From an uncultured Roseovarius sp. (GTDB lineage: Bacteria; Pseudomonadota; Alphaproteobacteria; Rhodobacterales; Rhodobacteraceae), in assembly GCA_913055965.1 (NCBI GenBank), contig CAJXKX010000016.1:1-12960 (forward strand): 12,960 nucleotides of DNA, written 5' to 3'. The notes below the pieces were generated by a model, which was not told where the DNA came from, made no database searches, and was given only the letters and a program-made list of their open reading frames with translations. The first letter of the stretch is position 1. Each line of letters begins with the position of its first letter. Both the position numbers and the translations under genes were made by a program. Shown in pieces: positions 1-6,542 of this stretch.

Positions 1-1036
1 GCAGCGCCTCACCGGTGATCTCATCAGGTCCGAGGCGGCCATGCACGAGATACGCCGCCAGCGCGAAACCGAGCGAATACTGCGCCTCGCTCGTGGTCTC
101 GGGCATGCCGGGGAAAAGCGCGGCGGATTGCGCGAAAGTGCCTACCTCCAGCGCCTCGATATCCTCCGGGCTGAAGCCTTGTTCCTCGACCAGAACCCGC
201 AGACACTCCAGCGCCCCATGCGCCCAGCGGCAGATCGGATAGGGCTTGATATAGTTGCGCATCACCGTCCAGTCGTGGCCGAGATCGGCCCAGACCTGCG
301 CCACCTCCGTCCCCTCGACCGTGATCGCGGGCGCGCCGGTAAAGCCCCTTTCGGCCAGTAACAGGGACGAAATCCCGACAAACGCGCCCATCCCCGAGCC
401 ATCGTGCAGCATCGTCGGGCTCGCGATCTCGCGCATCATCTGGCTGCGCGGCCCGTGATACTCGGCAATGCCCAGCGCCTGACGCAGCACCTCCGCGCCA
501 TCGCCCCGCAGATGCGCCCCCAGCGCCGCCACCCCCAGCGCGTTCCACGCCCCCGAGGTGTGATAATCGCTCACCGTCGCATGCAGCGCGACAGCGGCGC
601 GCGCCGCCACCTCGTATCCCATGGCAAGCGCCGTCAGCGCCTGTCGGCCTGTCAGGTCCGGGCGCGTCTCGGCAAAGGCAAAAAGCGCGGGCACCAGCGC
701 ACAGCCGATATGCCCCTTGGTGGCATTGAGCCCGTCATGCGCATCCAGATTGTCGATCTGCGTGGCCAGCGCCCAGGCTGCCCCCGGCATGGCACAGCGC
801 CGCCCGTCGAACAGCAGCGTCGCGCGGTGATCCTCGCGCGCGGCGCCGTGGAAATCGCAGGCGAAATCCCGGGCGATCCGCCCCACATCGAGCGAGGCCG
901 CCCCCGCCGCCACCCCCAGCGTGTCGATGAGCAGCGTCGCGGTCTGCGCCAGCACCTCCTCGGGCACCGGCAAGGCCGGGTCGAGCGCGAACCGCGCGAT
1001 GGGCGCGAACTGATCTGGATTGGCGGCATATTGCAT
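1..1036 (-). CDS. MmgE/PrpD family protein (partial, C-terminus beyond left edge)
   Basis: The reverse strand reads open from an ATG at 1036 to the window edge, giving 345 residues starting MQYAANPDQF. The family includes 2-methylcitrate dehydratase and cis-aconitate decarboxylase. Family hallmarks visible are the QIDNLDAHDG stretch (residues 93-102), GHIGCALVPA (108-117), YHTSGAWNALG (158-168), GFTGAPAITVEG (231-242) and KPYPICRWAHGA (264-275). An AGGAGG Shine-Dalgarno lies about 10 nt upstream and fixes the start. Members run to about 450 residues, so roughly a quarter is missing. Between residues 206 and 218 the sequence is SPTMLHDGSGMGA; the lysine I would expect there from PrpD/CAD enzymes is absent, so substrate and reaction cannot be inferred and it need not act on methylcitrate. 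It is divergent from the thiamin operon and has no obvious link to it. The family call is firm; the specific function is unknown. Confidence 0.9.
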   Translation of the reverse strand, partial: MQYAANPDQFAPIARFALDPALPVPEEVLAQTATLLIDTLGVAAGAASLDVGRIARDFACDFHGAAREDHRATLLFDGRRCAMPGAAWALATQIDNLDAHDGLNATKGHIGCALVPALFAFAETRPDLTGRQALTALAMGYEVAARAAVALHATVSDYHTSGAWNALGVAALGAHLRGDGAEVLRQALGIAEYHGPRSQMMREIASPTMLHDGSGMGAFVGISSLLLAERGFTGAPAITVEGTEVAQVWADLGHDWTVMRNYIKPYPICRWAHGALECLRVLVEEQGFSPEDIEALEVGTFAQSAALFPGMPETTSEAQYSLGFALAAYLVHGRLGPDEITGEAL

Positions 1037-1127
1037 GGGGCGCTCCTCCTCGGTCTTATCCCATCCTGACGCGGGCGGGCGGCGCTTTGCGGCCGGTTTG
1101 CGACACATCCTGTTCCGCATTGCCCCC

Positions 1128-1156
1128 TTGCGAGCGCGCAGCCCGACTGTTACCTC
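1128..1156 (+). promoter_or_regulatory. Weak candidate promoter for the thi operon
   Basis: TTGCGA at 1128-1133 (4/6 match to the -35 consensus) is followed 17 nt later by TACCTC at 1151-1156, which is only a poor -10. The position is right, because transcription would begin near 1163, just before the riboswitch aptamer. The rest of 1037-1163 contains no better pair on either strand that I can see, and no clear promoter for the divergent MmgE/PrpD gene. Confidence 0.25.
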
Positions 1157-1163
1157 TCAATCA

Positions 1164-1256
1164 ACTCCGTTGGGGTGCCCGGGACGTGCGGGCTGAGAGG
1201 CGATGCGCCAACCCATCGAACCTGATCCGGTTGACACCGGCGTAGGGAACGGACCG
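1164..1256 (+). ncRNA. TPP riboswitch (THI element) aptamer
   Basis: The conserved THI-box blocks appear in order: GGGGTGC (1172-1178), CTGAGA (1193-1198), ACCC (1211-1214), GAACCTGATC (1218-1227) and ACCGGCGTAGGGAA (1236-1249). Helices can be drawn by hand. P1 pairs TCCGTT 1166-1171 with AACGGA 1248-1253. One arm pairs GCCCG 1177-1181 with CGGGC 1189-1193. The other pairs CCGGT 1227-1231 with ACCGG 1236-1240. The aptamer lies directly upstream of thiD, so thiamin pyrophosphate should repress the operon. This class is well established; the identification rests on motif order and pairing. Confidence 0.97.
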
Positions 1257-1279
1257 TCGCACGCCCCGCGCGCCCCGCA

Positions 1280-1309
1280 TCCGTTCCCCGCATAGACTGA
1301 GAGGAACGG
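1280..1309 (+). promoter_or_regulatory. Riboswitch expression platform: Shine-Dalgarno sequestering hairpin
   Basis: CCGTTCC at 1281-1287 is perfectly complementary to GGAACGG at 1303-1309. The 15-nt loop leads into the thiD Shine-Dalgarno (GAGAGGA, 1299-1305), so the stem covers half of it. The same left arm, extended to TCCGTTCCC (1280-1288), is perfectly complementary to GGGAACGGA (1245-1253), which includes the P1 3' strand of the aptamer. The two pairings exclude each other. The inferred logic is that TPP-bound P1 frees the arm to hide the Shine-Dalgarno, while the free aptamer loses P1 to the 9-bp helix and thiD is translated. No U-run follows, so control is probably translational. Confidence 0.75.
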
Positions 1310-1312
1310 CAG

Positions 1313-2107
1313 ATGGTTGCCACGGCTTTGACAATCGCAGGCTCCGACAGCGGCGGCGGCGCGGGCATTCAGGCCGATCTCAAGACCTTTTCCGCGCTGG
1401 GCGTCTATGGCGCGAGCGTCATCACCGCGATCACAGCGCAGAATACCTGCGCGGTCACGGATGTGCACCCGGTGCCCAACGCCACCGTCGCCGCGCAGAT
1501 CGCAGCCGTTTTGGGCGATATCAGGGTCGATTGCATCAAGATCGGCATGCTGGGCGATGCCGCGCTGATCGAGACGGTGGCGCGGGCGCTCGAGGCGTAT
1601 CGCGGGCCCATCGTGCTCGATCCGGTGATGGTGGCGAAATCCGGCGCGCGGCTGTTGCCGGATGCGGCGCGCGCGGCGCTGATCGCGCATCTTCTGCCGC
1701 GCGCCGATCTGCTGACGCCCAATCTGCCCGAGGCGGCGGCGCTGCTGGGCTGTGCCGAGGCGCAGGATGACGCGGAGATGCAGCGCCAAGGCGCGCGGCT
1801 GCGCGAGATGGGCGCGGGGGCCGTGCTGATGAAGGGCGGGCATGCGCAGGGCGCGACCTGCACCGACTGGCTCATCGCCGGTGACGCGACGCGGCTCGAC
1901 GCTCCCCGGATCGCCACCCGCAACACCCACGGCACCGGCTGCACGCTCTCGTCGGCCGTGGCGGCGGGGCTGGCGAAGGGGCAGACGCTGGCGCAGGCGG
2001 TCGAGGCGGCGCATGGCTGGCTGCACAGCGCGATCCTTGCAGCCGACACGCTGGAGATCGGGCAGGGCCACGGCCCGGTGCATCATTTTCACGAGGTCTG
2101 GACATGA
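1313..2107 (+). CDS. thiD: Hydroxymethylpyrimidine/phosphomethylpyrimidine kinase
   Basis: This 264-residue protein is the usual length for ThiD, the cytosolic kinase that phosphorylates HMP and then HMP-P to HMP-PP for thiamin phosphate synthesis. It shows the ribokinase-like substrate motif IAGSDSGGGAGIQADLKTFS (residues 8-27), DPVMVAKSG (103-111), VLMKGGH (171-177) and the anion-hole loop THGTGCTLS (205-213) with Cys210. The start follows GAGAGGA with 8 nt spacing and is the first gene under the TPP riboswitch. Its stop overlaps the thiO start as ATGA, so translation is probably coupled. The C-terminus has no fused ThiE domain; ThiE is separate downstream. The identification is unambiguous. 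Confidence 0.97.
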   Translation: MVATALTIAGSDSGGGAGIQADLKTFSALGVYGASVITAITAQNTCAVTDVHPVPNATVAAQIAAVLGDIRVDCIKIGMLGDAALIETVARALEAYRGPIVLDPVMVAKSGARLLPDAARAALIAHLLPRADLLTPNLPEAAALLGCAEAQDDAEMQRQGARLREMGAGAVLMKGGHAQGATCTDWLIAGDATRLDAPRIATRNTHGTGCTLSSAVAAGLAKGQTLAQAVEAAHGWLHSAILAADTLEIGQGHGPVHHFHEVWT

Positions 2108-3090
2108 CCGAAACCATCACCATTCGTGGCGCGGGCATTGTCGGCCTGTGCGTCGCCACGGAACTGATGAACCGGGGCGTCGCCGTCACCCTGCGCGATC
2201 CCGCGCCCGCGCCCGGCGCGCATGGCTGTTCCTGGTGGGCAGGCGGCATGCTCGCGCCCTTCTGCGAGGGGTTCACCGCCGAAGAGCCGGTGGTGCGGCT
2301 GGGCCAACAGGCCGCCGATTGGTGGCAGGCGCAGGGCGTCGAGGTAATCCGACGCGGATCTCTGGTGGTGACCTTGCAGCGTGACCGCCGCGAACTCGAC
2401 CAATTCGCCCGCCGCACCACCGGGCATCGGCTGGTCACCGGTGAGGACTTGGCCGAGTTAGAGCCGCATCTGGCCGACCGTCACGACCGCGCGCTCTTTT
2501 TCGAGGACGAGGCGCATATCGACCCGCGCGCGGCGCTGATGCACCTGCGCAAGCGGTTGGAAGCGGCAGGCGCGCGGTTCGAGCAGGGCGAGGCCGCGCC
2601 CGACGGCCCGGTGATCGACTGTCGCGGGCTGGCGGCGCAGGACAGCCTGCCCGACCTGCGCGGCGTCAAGGGCGAGATGGTGGTGCTGCGCTCGACGGAT
2701 GTGACCCTGTCCCGGCCCATTCGCCTGCTGCACCCGCGCTTTCCGCTCTATATCGTGCCGCGCGGCGACGGCGTGTTCATGCTGGGCGCGACGCAGATCG
2801 AGAGCGAGGAGCGCGGCCGCGCCTCGGCCCGGTCGGTGATGGAACTGCTCTCGGCGGCCTATGCGCTGCTCCCTGCCTTTGGCGAGGCCGAGGTGATGGA
2901 GATCGGCGCCGATGCGCGCCCCGCCTTCCCCGATAACCTGCCGCGCATCACCCGCAAGGGCGAGGCGATCCACGTCAACGGCCTCTTCCGCCACGGCTTT
3001 CTGCTGTCGCCCGCCGTGGCGCGGATGACCGCCGGGATGGTGATGCGCGCCAACGAGACACCGGAGTTTGCCCATGAAGATCACGGTTAA
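2104..3090 (+). CDS. thiO: FAD-dependent glycine oxidase ThiO
   Basis: The 328-residue protein begins with a dinucleotide-binding Rossmann motif, GAGIVG (residues 9-14), followed by the ThiO/DAO signature GCSWWAGGMLAP (41-52). The C-terminal region has VNGLFRHGFLLSPAVA (about 293-308), typical of the FAD-contacting end of the DadA/ThiO family. ThiO oxidises glycine with oxygen to dehydroglycine, the C2-N3 donor for the thiazole ring, replacing the radical-SAM enzyme ThiH and pointing to aerobic growth. It is somewhat shorter than Bacillus ThiO. GAGG at 2093-2096 gives a Shine-Dalgarno 7 nt before the ATG inside the thiD end. Its last 17 nt overlap thiS. Position between thiD and thiS makes the thiamin role secure over other amino-acid oxidases. 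Confidence 0.93.
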   Translation: MTETITIRGAGIVGLCVATELMNRGVAVTLRDPAPAPGAHGCSWWAGGMLAPFCEGFTAEEPVVRLGQQAADWWQAQGVEVIRRGSLVVTLQRDRRELDQFARRTTGHRLVTGEDLAELEPHLADRHDRALFFEDEAHIDPRAALMHLRKRLEAAGARFEQGEAAPDGPVIDCRGLAAQDSLPDLRGVKGEMVVLRSTDVTLSRPIRLLHPRFPLYIVPRGDGVFMLGATQIESEERGRASARSVMELLSAAYALLPAFGEAEVMEIGADARPAFPDNLPRITRKGEAIHVNGLFRHGFLLSPAVARMTAGMVMRANETPEFAHEDHG

Positions 3091-3271
3091 CGGCACCACG
3101 CAGGAGACCGCCGCGCCCACGCTCGACGCGCTGCTTCAAGAGCTGGGCTATGGCGCGGCCAAGGTGGCGACGGCGGTGAACGAGGATTTCGTTCCGGCCG
3201 CGATCAGGCCGGAACAGAGACTGAATGACGGGGATCGCGTCGAGATCGTCGCGCCGCGGCAAGGGGGCTGA
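3074..3271 (+). CDS. thiS: Sulfur carrier protein ThiS
   Basis: This 65-residue beta-grasp protein begins MKITVNGT and ends in the diagnostic di-glycine (RQGG, residues 62-65). The tail is adenylated by ThiF and converted to a thiocarboxylate that donates sulfur to the thiazole. PTLDALLQELGY (residues 15-26) and LNDGDRVEIV (about 51-60) fit the family. I chose the ATG at 3074 over the in-frame TTG at 3068 because GGAG at 3063-3066 leaves a proper 7-nt spacer only to the ATG. The gene begins inside thiO, overlapping it by 17 nt, and ends 1 nt before thiG. The small size and exact GG terminus make this certain. Confidence 0.96.
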   Translation: MKITVNGTTQETAAPTLDALLQELGYGAAKVATAVNEDFVPAAIRPEQRLNDGDRVEIVAPRQGG

Positions 3272-3272
3272 C

Positions 3273-4043
3273 ATGCCAACCTATTACGAGACCGAGGTCA
3301 CATCGCGCCTGATGCTGGGCACGGCGCAATACCCCTCGCCCGCGATCCTGGCGCAGGCGTTCAAACGCTCCGGCGCGGGCATTGCCACCGTCTCGGTGCG
3401 CCGCGAGGCGGGGGGCGAACGCGCCGGGCAGGCCTTCTGGGACATGATCGGCGATCTGGGCGTGCGTGTCTTGCCCAACACCGCCGGGTGCCATTCGGTG
3501 CGCGAGGCGGTGACCACGGCGCAGATGGCGCGCGAACTCTTCGATACCAACTGGATCAAGCTGGAGGTGATCGGCCATGCTGACACGCTGCAGCCCGACC
3601 CGTTCGGGCTGGTCGAGGCGGCGCGCATCCTGACCGATGACGGCTTTCAGGTCTTTCCCTATTGCACCGAGGATCTGGTGCTCTGCGAGCGGCTGGTCGA
3701 GGCCGGGTGCCGGGTGCTGATGCCCTGGGGCGCGCCCATCGGCACCGGGCTGGGGCTCAACAACATCTACGGGTTGCGGTCGCTTCGCGCGCATTTCCCC
3801 GATTTGCCGCTGGTGATCGACGCAGGGCTGGGCCTGCCCTCGCAAGCCGCCCACGCGATGGAACTGGGCTATGACGCGGTGCTGCTCAATACCGCGGTGG
3901 CCAAGGCGGGCGATCCGGCGGCGATGGCCGAGGGCTTTGCCCGCGCGCTGGAGGCCGGCCGGCTGGGTTATGAGGCCGACCCGATGGAGCCGCGCGACAT
4001 GGCGGCACCGTCCACCCCCGTGCTGGGGAGGGCGTTCACCTGA
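3273..4043 (+). CDS. thiG: Thiazole synthase
   Basis: The protein has 256 residues, the standard ThiG length. This (beta/alpha)8 enzyme condenses deoxyxylulose phosphate, dehydroglycine and ThiS-thiocarboxylate. WIKLEVIG (residues 94-101) carries the Schiff-base lysine Lys96. VLPNTAGCH (66-74), VLMPWGAPIGTGLGLNN (148-164) and VIDAGLGLPS (181-190) are the phosphate- and substrate-binding loops. Entry LGTAQYPSP (15-23) replaces the common LGTGKY form, which I associate with alphaproteobacterial ThiG. The ATG at 3273 follows AGGGGG and sits 1 nt after thiS; an ATG 48 nt upstream in the same frame lies inside thiS and would add a basic non-family tail. The stop overlaps thiE by one base (TGATG). 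Confidence 0.96.
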   Translation: MPTYYETEVTSRLMLGTAQYPSPAILAQAFKRSGAGIATVSVRREAGGERAGQAFWDMIGDLGVRVLPNTAGCHSVREAVTTAQMARELFDTNWIKLEVIGHADTLQPDPFGLVEAARILTDDGFQVFPYCTEDLVLCERLVEAGCRVLMPWGAPIGTGLGLNNIYGLRSLRAHFPDLPLVIDAGLGLPSQAAHAMELGYDAVLLNTAVAKAGDPAAMAEGFARALEAGRLGYEADPMEPRDMAAPSTPVLGRAFT

Positions 4044-4639
4044 TGGCCTTGCCGCGTTTCTACCCGATCTTCGACGATGTCGCATGGCTGCGTCGCCTGC
4101 TTCCGCTGGGCGTGGGGCTGGTGCAGCTGCGGATCAAGGACCTGACCGGCGCGGCGCTGCAACGGCAGATCGCGCAGGCGCAGAGCCTGTGCCGGGACGC
4201 GGGGGCGATCCTCGTGGTCAACGATCATTGGCAGATCGCCATCGACCTAGGCTGCGACTGGGTGCATCTGGGGCAAGAGGATCTCGATACCGCCGACATC
4301 CCCGCGATCCGCCGCGCCGGGATCCGGCTGGGCCTCAGCACCCATGACCATACGGAACTGGACCGCGCGCTGTCGCATGATCCCGATTACGTGGCGCTCG
4401 GCCCCGTCTACCCGACCATCCTCAAGAAGATGAAATGGCACGAACAGGGCCTCGACAAGCTGACCGAATGGAAGCACCTGATCGGGGATATTCCCCTCAT
4501 CGCCATCGGCGGCATGTCGGTGGAGCGCGCGCGGGGCGCGTTCGACGCGGGCGCGGATGTGGTCTCGGCGGTGACGGATATCACGCTCAACTCCGATCCC
4601 GAGGCGCGGGTGCGGCAATGGATCGAGGCGACGCGATGA
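4043..4639 (+). CDS. thiE: Thiamine phosphate synthase
   Basis: The 198-residue TIM-barrel protein joins HMP-PP and thiazole phosphate into thiamin phosphate. Family strands are recognisable: LVQLRIKD (residues 26-33), VVNDHWQIA (58-66), DWVHLGQED (72-80), LGLSTHD (97-103), ALGPVYPTILKKMKW (118-132) and IAIGGM (153-158) followed by SAVTDI (175-180). Two loops differ from Bacillus and E. coli ThiE: NDH instead of the common NDR, and TILKKMKW after the PxYPT motif where TxTK is usual. I take this as a lineage subtype, not loss of function. The ATG overlaps the thiG stop, with GGGGAGGG ending 10 nt before it. The stop overlaps the next gene's ATG (ATGA). Confidence 0.94.
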   Translation: MALPRFYPIFDDVAWLRRLLPLGVGLVQLRIKDLTGAALQRQIAQAQSLCRDAGAILVVNDHWQIAIDLGCDWVHLGQEDLDTADIPAIRRAGIRLGLSTHDHTELDRALSHDPDYVALGPVYPTILKKMKWHEQGLDKLTEWKHLIGDIPLIAIGGMSVERARGAFDAGADVVSAVTDITLNSDPEARVRQWIEATR

Positions 4640-5622
4640 GCCGCTACGCGCGACAGATCGCCCTGCCCGAGTTCGGGCAAGCCGGTCAGGATCGGCTGGC
4701 GGCGGCGCATGTGCTGGTGATCGGTGCGGGCGGGCTGGCGGCGCCGGTCCTGCCCTATCTGGTGGGCGCGGGCGTGGGGCGCATCACGCTGATGGATGGC
4801 GACCGGGTGTCCCTGAGCAACCTGCACCGGCAGGTGCTGTTCCGCATGGCCGATATCGGCCAGCCAAAGGCCGAAATCGCCGCCGCCCACATGGCTGCAC
4901 TCAACCCGGATTGCAGGGTTTCCGCCATAACAGAGCCGCTTGACCCGGTGAACGCGCCCGGCCATGTCGCCGCCGCCGACCTCGTGCTCGACTGCGCCGA
5001 CAGCTTCGCGGCAAGCTATGTCCTGTCCGACACCTGCCTTGCGCAGGGCAAGCCGCTGATCAGCGCCTCGGTAGTGGGCACCTCGGGCTATTGCGGTGGC
5101 TTCTGCGGCGGCGCGCCGAGTTTGCGCGCGCTTTTCCCCGACCTGCCGGACCGGCTGGGCAGTTGCGACGCCGATGGCGTGCTGGGGCCCTCCGTGGGGG
5201 TGATCGGCAGCCTTCAGGCGCAGATGGCATTGGCCATTTTGGCTGGAACAGAGCCTGATCCACTGGGTCAACTGATCACGTTCGACGCTATCGGCCACCG
5301 TTTCGGCGGCTTCCGCTTCGACCGCGCACCCGAGCCGGAGCGCGGCTTCGGCTTCATCGCGCCCGCGCAGGTCGCACCCGATGACTGGATCGTGGACCTG
5401 CGCGCCGAGGGCGAGCCCGGCCCCGCCCTTCCCGACGCCACGCGCCACAGCGTGACCGATTTCGACACCCTTCGCCCACAGGGCCCGCGCGCCGTGCTGG
5501 CCTGCCGCTCGGGCCTGCGCTCCTGGCAGGCGGCGGCGCGGCTGCGCGGGCACTGGGACGGAGAGATTGCACTGATCGCCCTCGGCGATCTCCAACAGGA
5601 GGCTGATACATGCGAACCCTGA
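4636..5622 (+). CDS. thiF: ThiF/HesA-type E1 adenylyltransferase with C-terminal rhodanese domain
   Basis: Residues 1 to about 225 form an E1-like domain: RYARQIALPEFG at the start, the nucleotide loop VIGAGGLAAP (28-37), DGDRVSLSNLHRQVLF (54-69) and GVLGPSVGVIG (181-191). Residues about 250-323 form a compact rhodanese domain with the active-site loop CRSGLRS (290-296). The E1 part should adenylate ThiS, and the rhodanese part should carry persulfide sulfur to it. Cys177 (GSCDADG) matches the position of the E. coli ThiF cysteine that links to ThiS. The CxxC pairs that bind zinc in E. coli ThiF/MoeB are not present at the equivalent sites. The ATG overlaps the thiE stop; GAGG ends 7 nt upstream. 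An earlier in-frame ATG at 4435 lies inside thiE and was rejected. MoeB is an alternative label, but the operon favours ThiF. Confidence 0.9.
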   Translation: MSRYARQIALPEFGQAGQDRLAAAHVLVIGAGGLAAPVLPYLVGAGVGRITLMDGDRVSLSNLHRQVLFRMADIGQPKAEIAAAHMAALNPDCRVSAITEPLDPVNAPGHVAAADLVLDCADSFAASYVLSDTCLAQGKPLISASVVGTSGYCGGFCGGAPSLRALFPDLPDRLGSCDADGVLGPSVGVIGSLQAQMALAILAGTEPDPLGQLITFDAIGHRFGGFRFDRAPEPERGFGFIAPAQVAPDDWIVDLRAEGEPGPALPDATRHSVTDFDTLRPQGPRAVLACRSGLRSWQAAARLRGHWDGEIALIALGDLQQEADTCEP

Positions 5623-6542
5623 CCCTGATCCTCGCCCTCATGGCCGCCCCGGCCATGGCGCAGGACAAGATGACCCTCATCCTCGACTGGTTCGTGAACC
5701 CCGATCACGGGCCGATCCTGCTGGCCGAGGAACTGGGATATTTCGAGGAAGCCGGGCTCGAGGTCGAGGTGGTGGCCCCCGCCGACCCCTCCGATCCGCC
5801 CAAGATGGTCGCCGCCGGCAAGGCGGACCTCGCCATCGCCTATCAGCCGCAGCTTCACCTTCAGATCGAGAACGGCCTGCCGCTGCGCCGCGTCGGCACG
5901 CTCATCGCCACGCCGCTCAACTGCCTGCTGGTGCTCGAGGACGGCCCCGTCAAATCCGCCGCCGATCTCAAGGGGCGCAAGGTGGGCTTTTCCGTCGCGG
6001 GCGTCGAGGAGGCGCTGCTGACGGCGATCCTCGCGCAGCACGGTCTGACGCTCGACGATATCGAGCTGGTCAACGTCAACTGGTCGCTCTCGCCGTCGCT
6101 GATGTCGGGGCAGGTGGATGCGGTGATTGGGGCCTACCGCAATTTCGAGCTCAACCAGATGGAGATCGAGGGCGTGCCGGGGCGGTGCTTCTTTGTCGAG
6201 GAAGAGGGCGTGCCCGCCTATGACGAACTGATCTACGTCGCCAATCCCGAGACGATGGATGAGGGAATGATCCGCCGCTTCCTGCACGCCACCGAGCGCG
6301 CGACGCAGTACATCATGAACCACCCGCAGGAAAGCTGGGAGATTTTCGCCGGCACCTCGCGCGAATTGCAGGACGAACTCAACGAAAAGGCCTGGGTCGA
6401 TACCTTTCCGCGCTTCGCCACCCGTCCCGCCGCGCTCGCTCACGCGCGCTACCGGACCTTCGAGCGCTTCCTGCTCGACGCGGGCATGATCGAGGAAGAG
6501 ACGCCCGTCTCGGGTATCGCGCTGGACCTGAACGCGCAATGA
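5610..6542 (+). CDS. thiY: ThiY-like periplasmic substrate-binding protein (NMT1/THI5 family)
   Basis: The 310-residue protein has a Sec signal peptide, MRTLTLILALMAAPAMA, with likely cleavage before QD at residue 18. The mature part opens with LILDWFVNPDHGPILLA and continues with KADLAIAYQPQLHLQIENG and LKGRKVGFSVAG, typical of the NMT1/THI5-like fold. ThiY binds formylaminopyrimidine, a thiamin breakdown product, for import by ThiXZ. The start follows AGGAGG (5597-5602) with a 7-nt spacer, within the last 13 nt of thiF. The stop overlaps tenA (ATGA). No permease or ATPase gene follows. RibY-like or other pyrimidine binding remains possible because the family is broad; the riboswitch operon and tenA neighbour favour an HMP-precursor ligand. 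Confidence 0.85.
   Translation: MRTLTLILALMAAPAMAQDKMTLILDWFVNPDHGPILLAEELGYFEEAGLEVEVVAPADPSDPPKMVAAGKADLAIAYQPQLHLQIENGLPLRRVGTLIATPLNCLLVLEDGPVKSAADLKGRKVGFSVAGVEEALLTAILAQHGLTLDDIELVNVNWSLSPSLMSGQVDAVIGAYRNFELNQMEIEGVPGRCFFVEEEGVPAYDELIYVANPETMDEGMIRRFLHATERATQYIMNHPQESWEIFAGTSRELQDELNEKAWVDTFPRFATRPAALAHARYRTFERFLLDAGMIEEETPVSGIALDLNAQ

Noticed and set aside
404..1069. A 221-codon plus-strand frame opposite the MmgE/PrpD gene
   Set aside because: The minus strand encodes a clear family protein with a good Shine-Dalgarno; the plus frame is Arg/His-rich with no motif.
3068..3073. TTG start for thiS
   Set aside because: Only one base separates it from the GGAG element, while the ATG at 3074 has a normal 7-nt spacer and the family N-terminus.
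3225..3272. Upstream ATG for thiG
   Set aside because: It lies within thiS and would add 16 basic residues not typical of ThiG; the ATG at 3273 gives the standard 256-residue length.
4435..4635. An N-terminal extension of ThiF from an ATG at 4435
   Set aside because: It lies entirely inside thiE, is Arg/Gly-rich, and the family start MSRYARQIALPEFG follows a Shine-Dalgarno at the ATG at 4636.
4408..6539. Long minus-strand frames of 395 and 423 codons opposite thiE, thiF and thiY
   Set aside because: They are antisense shadows of well-identified plus-strand genes, with low-complexity Arg/His/Ala/Gly composition and no family motif.
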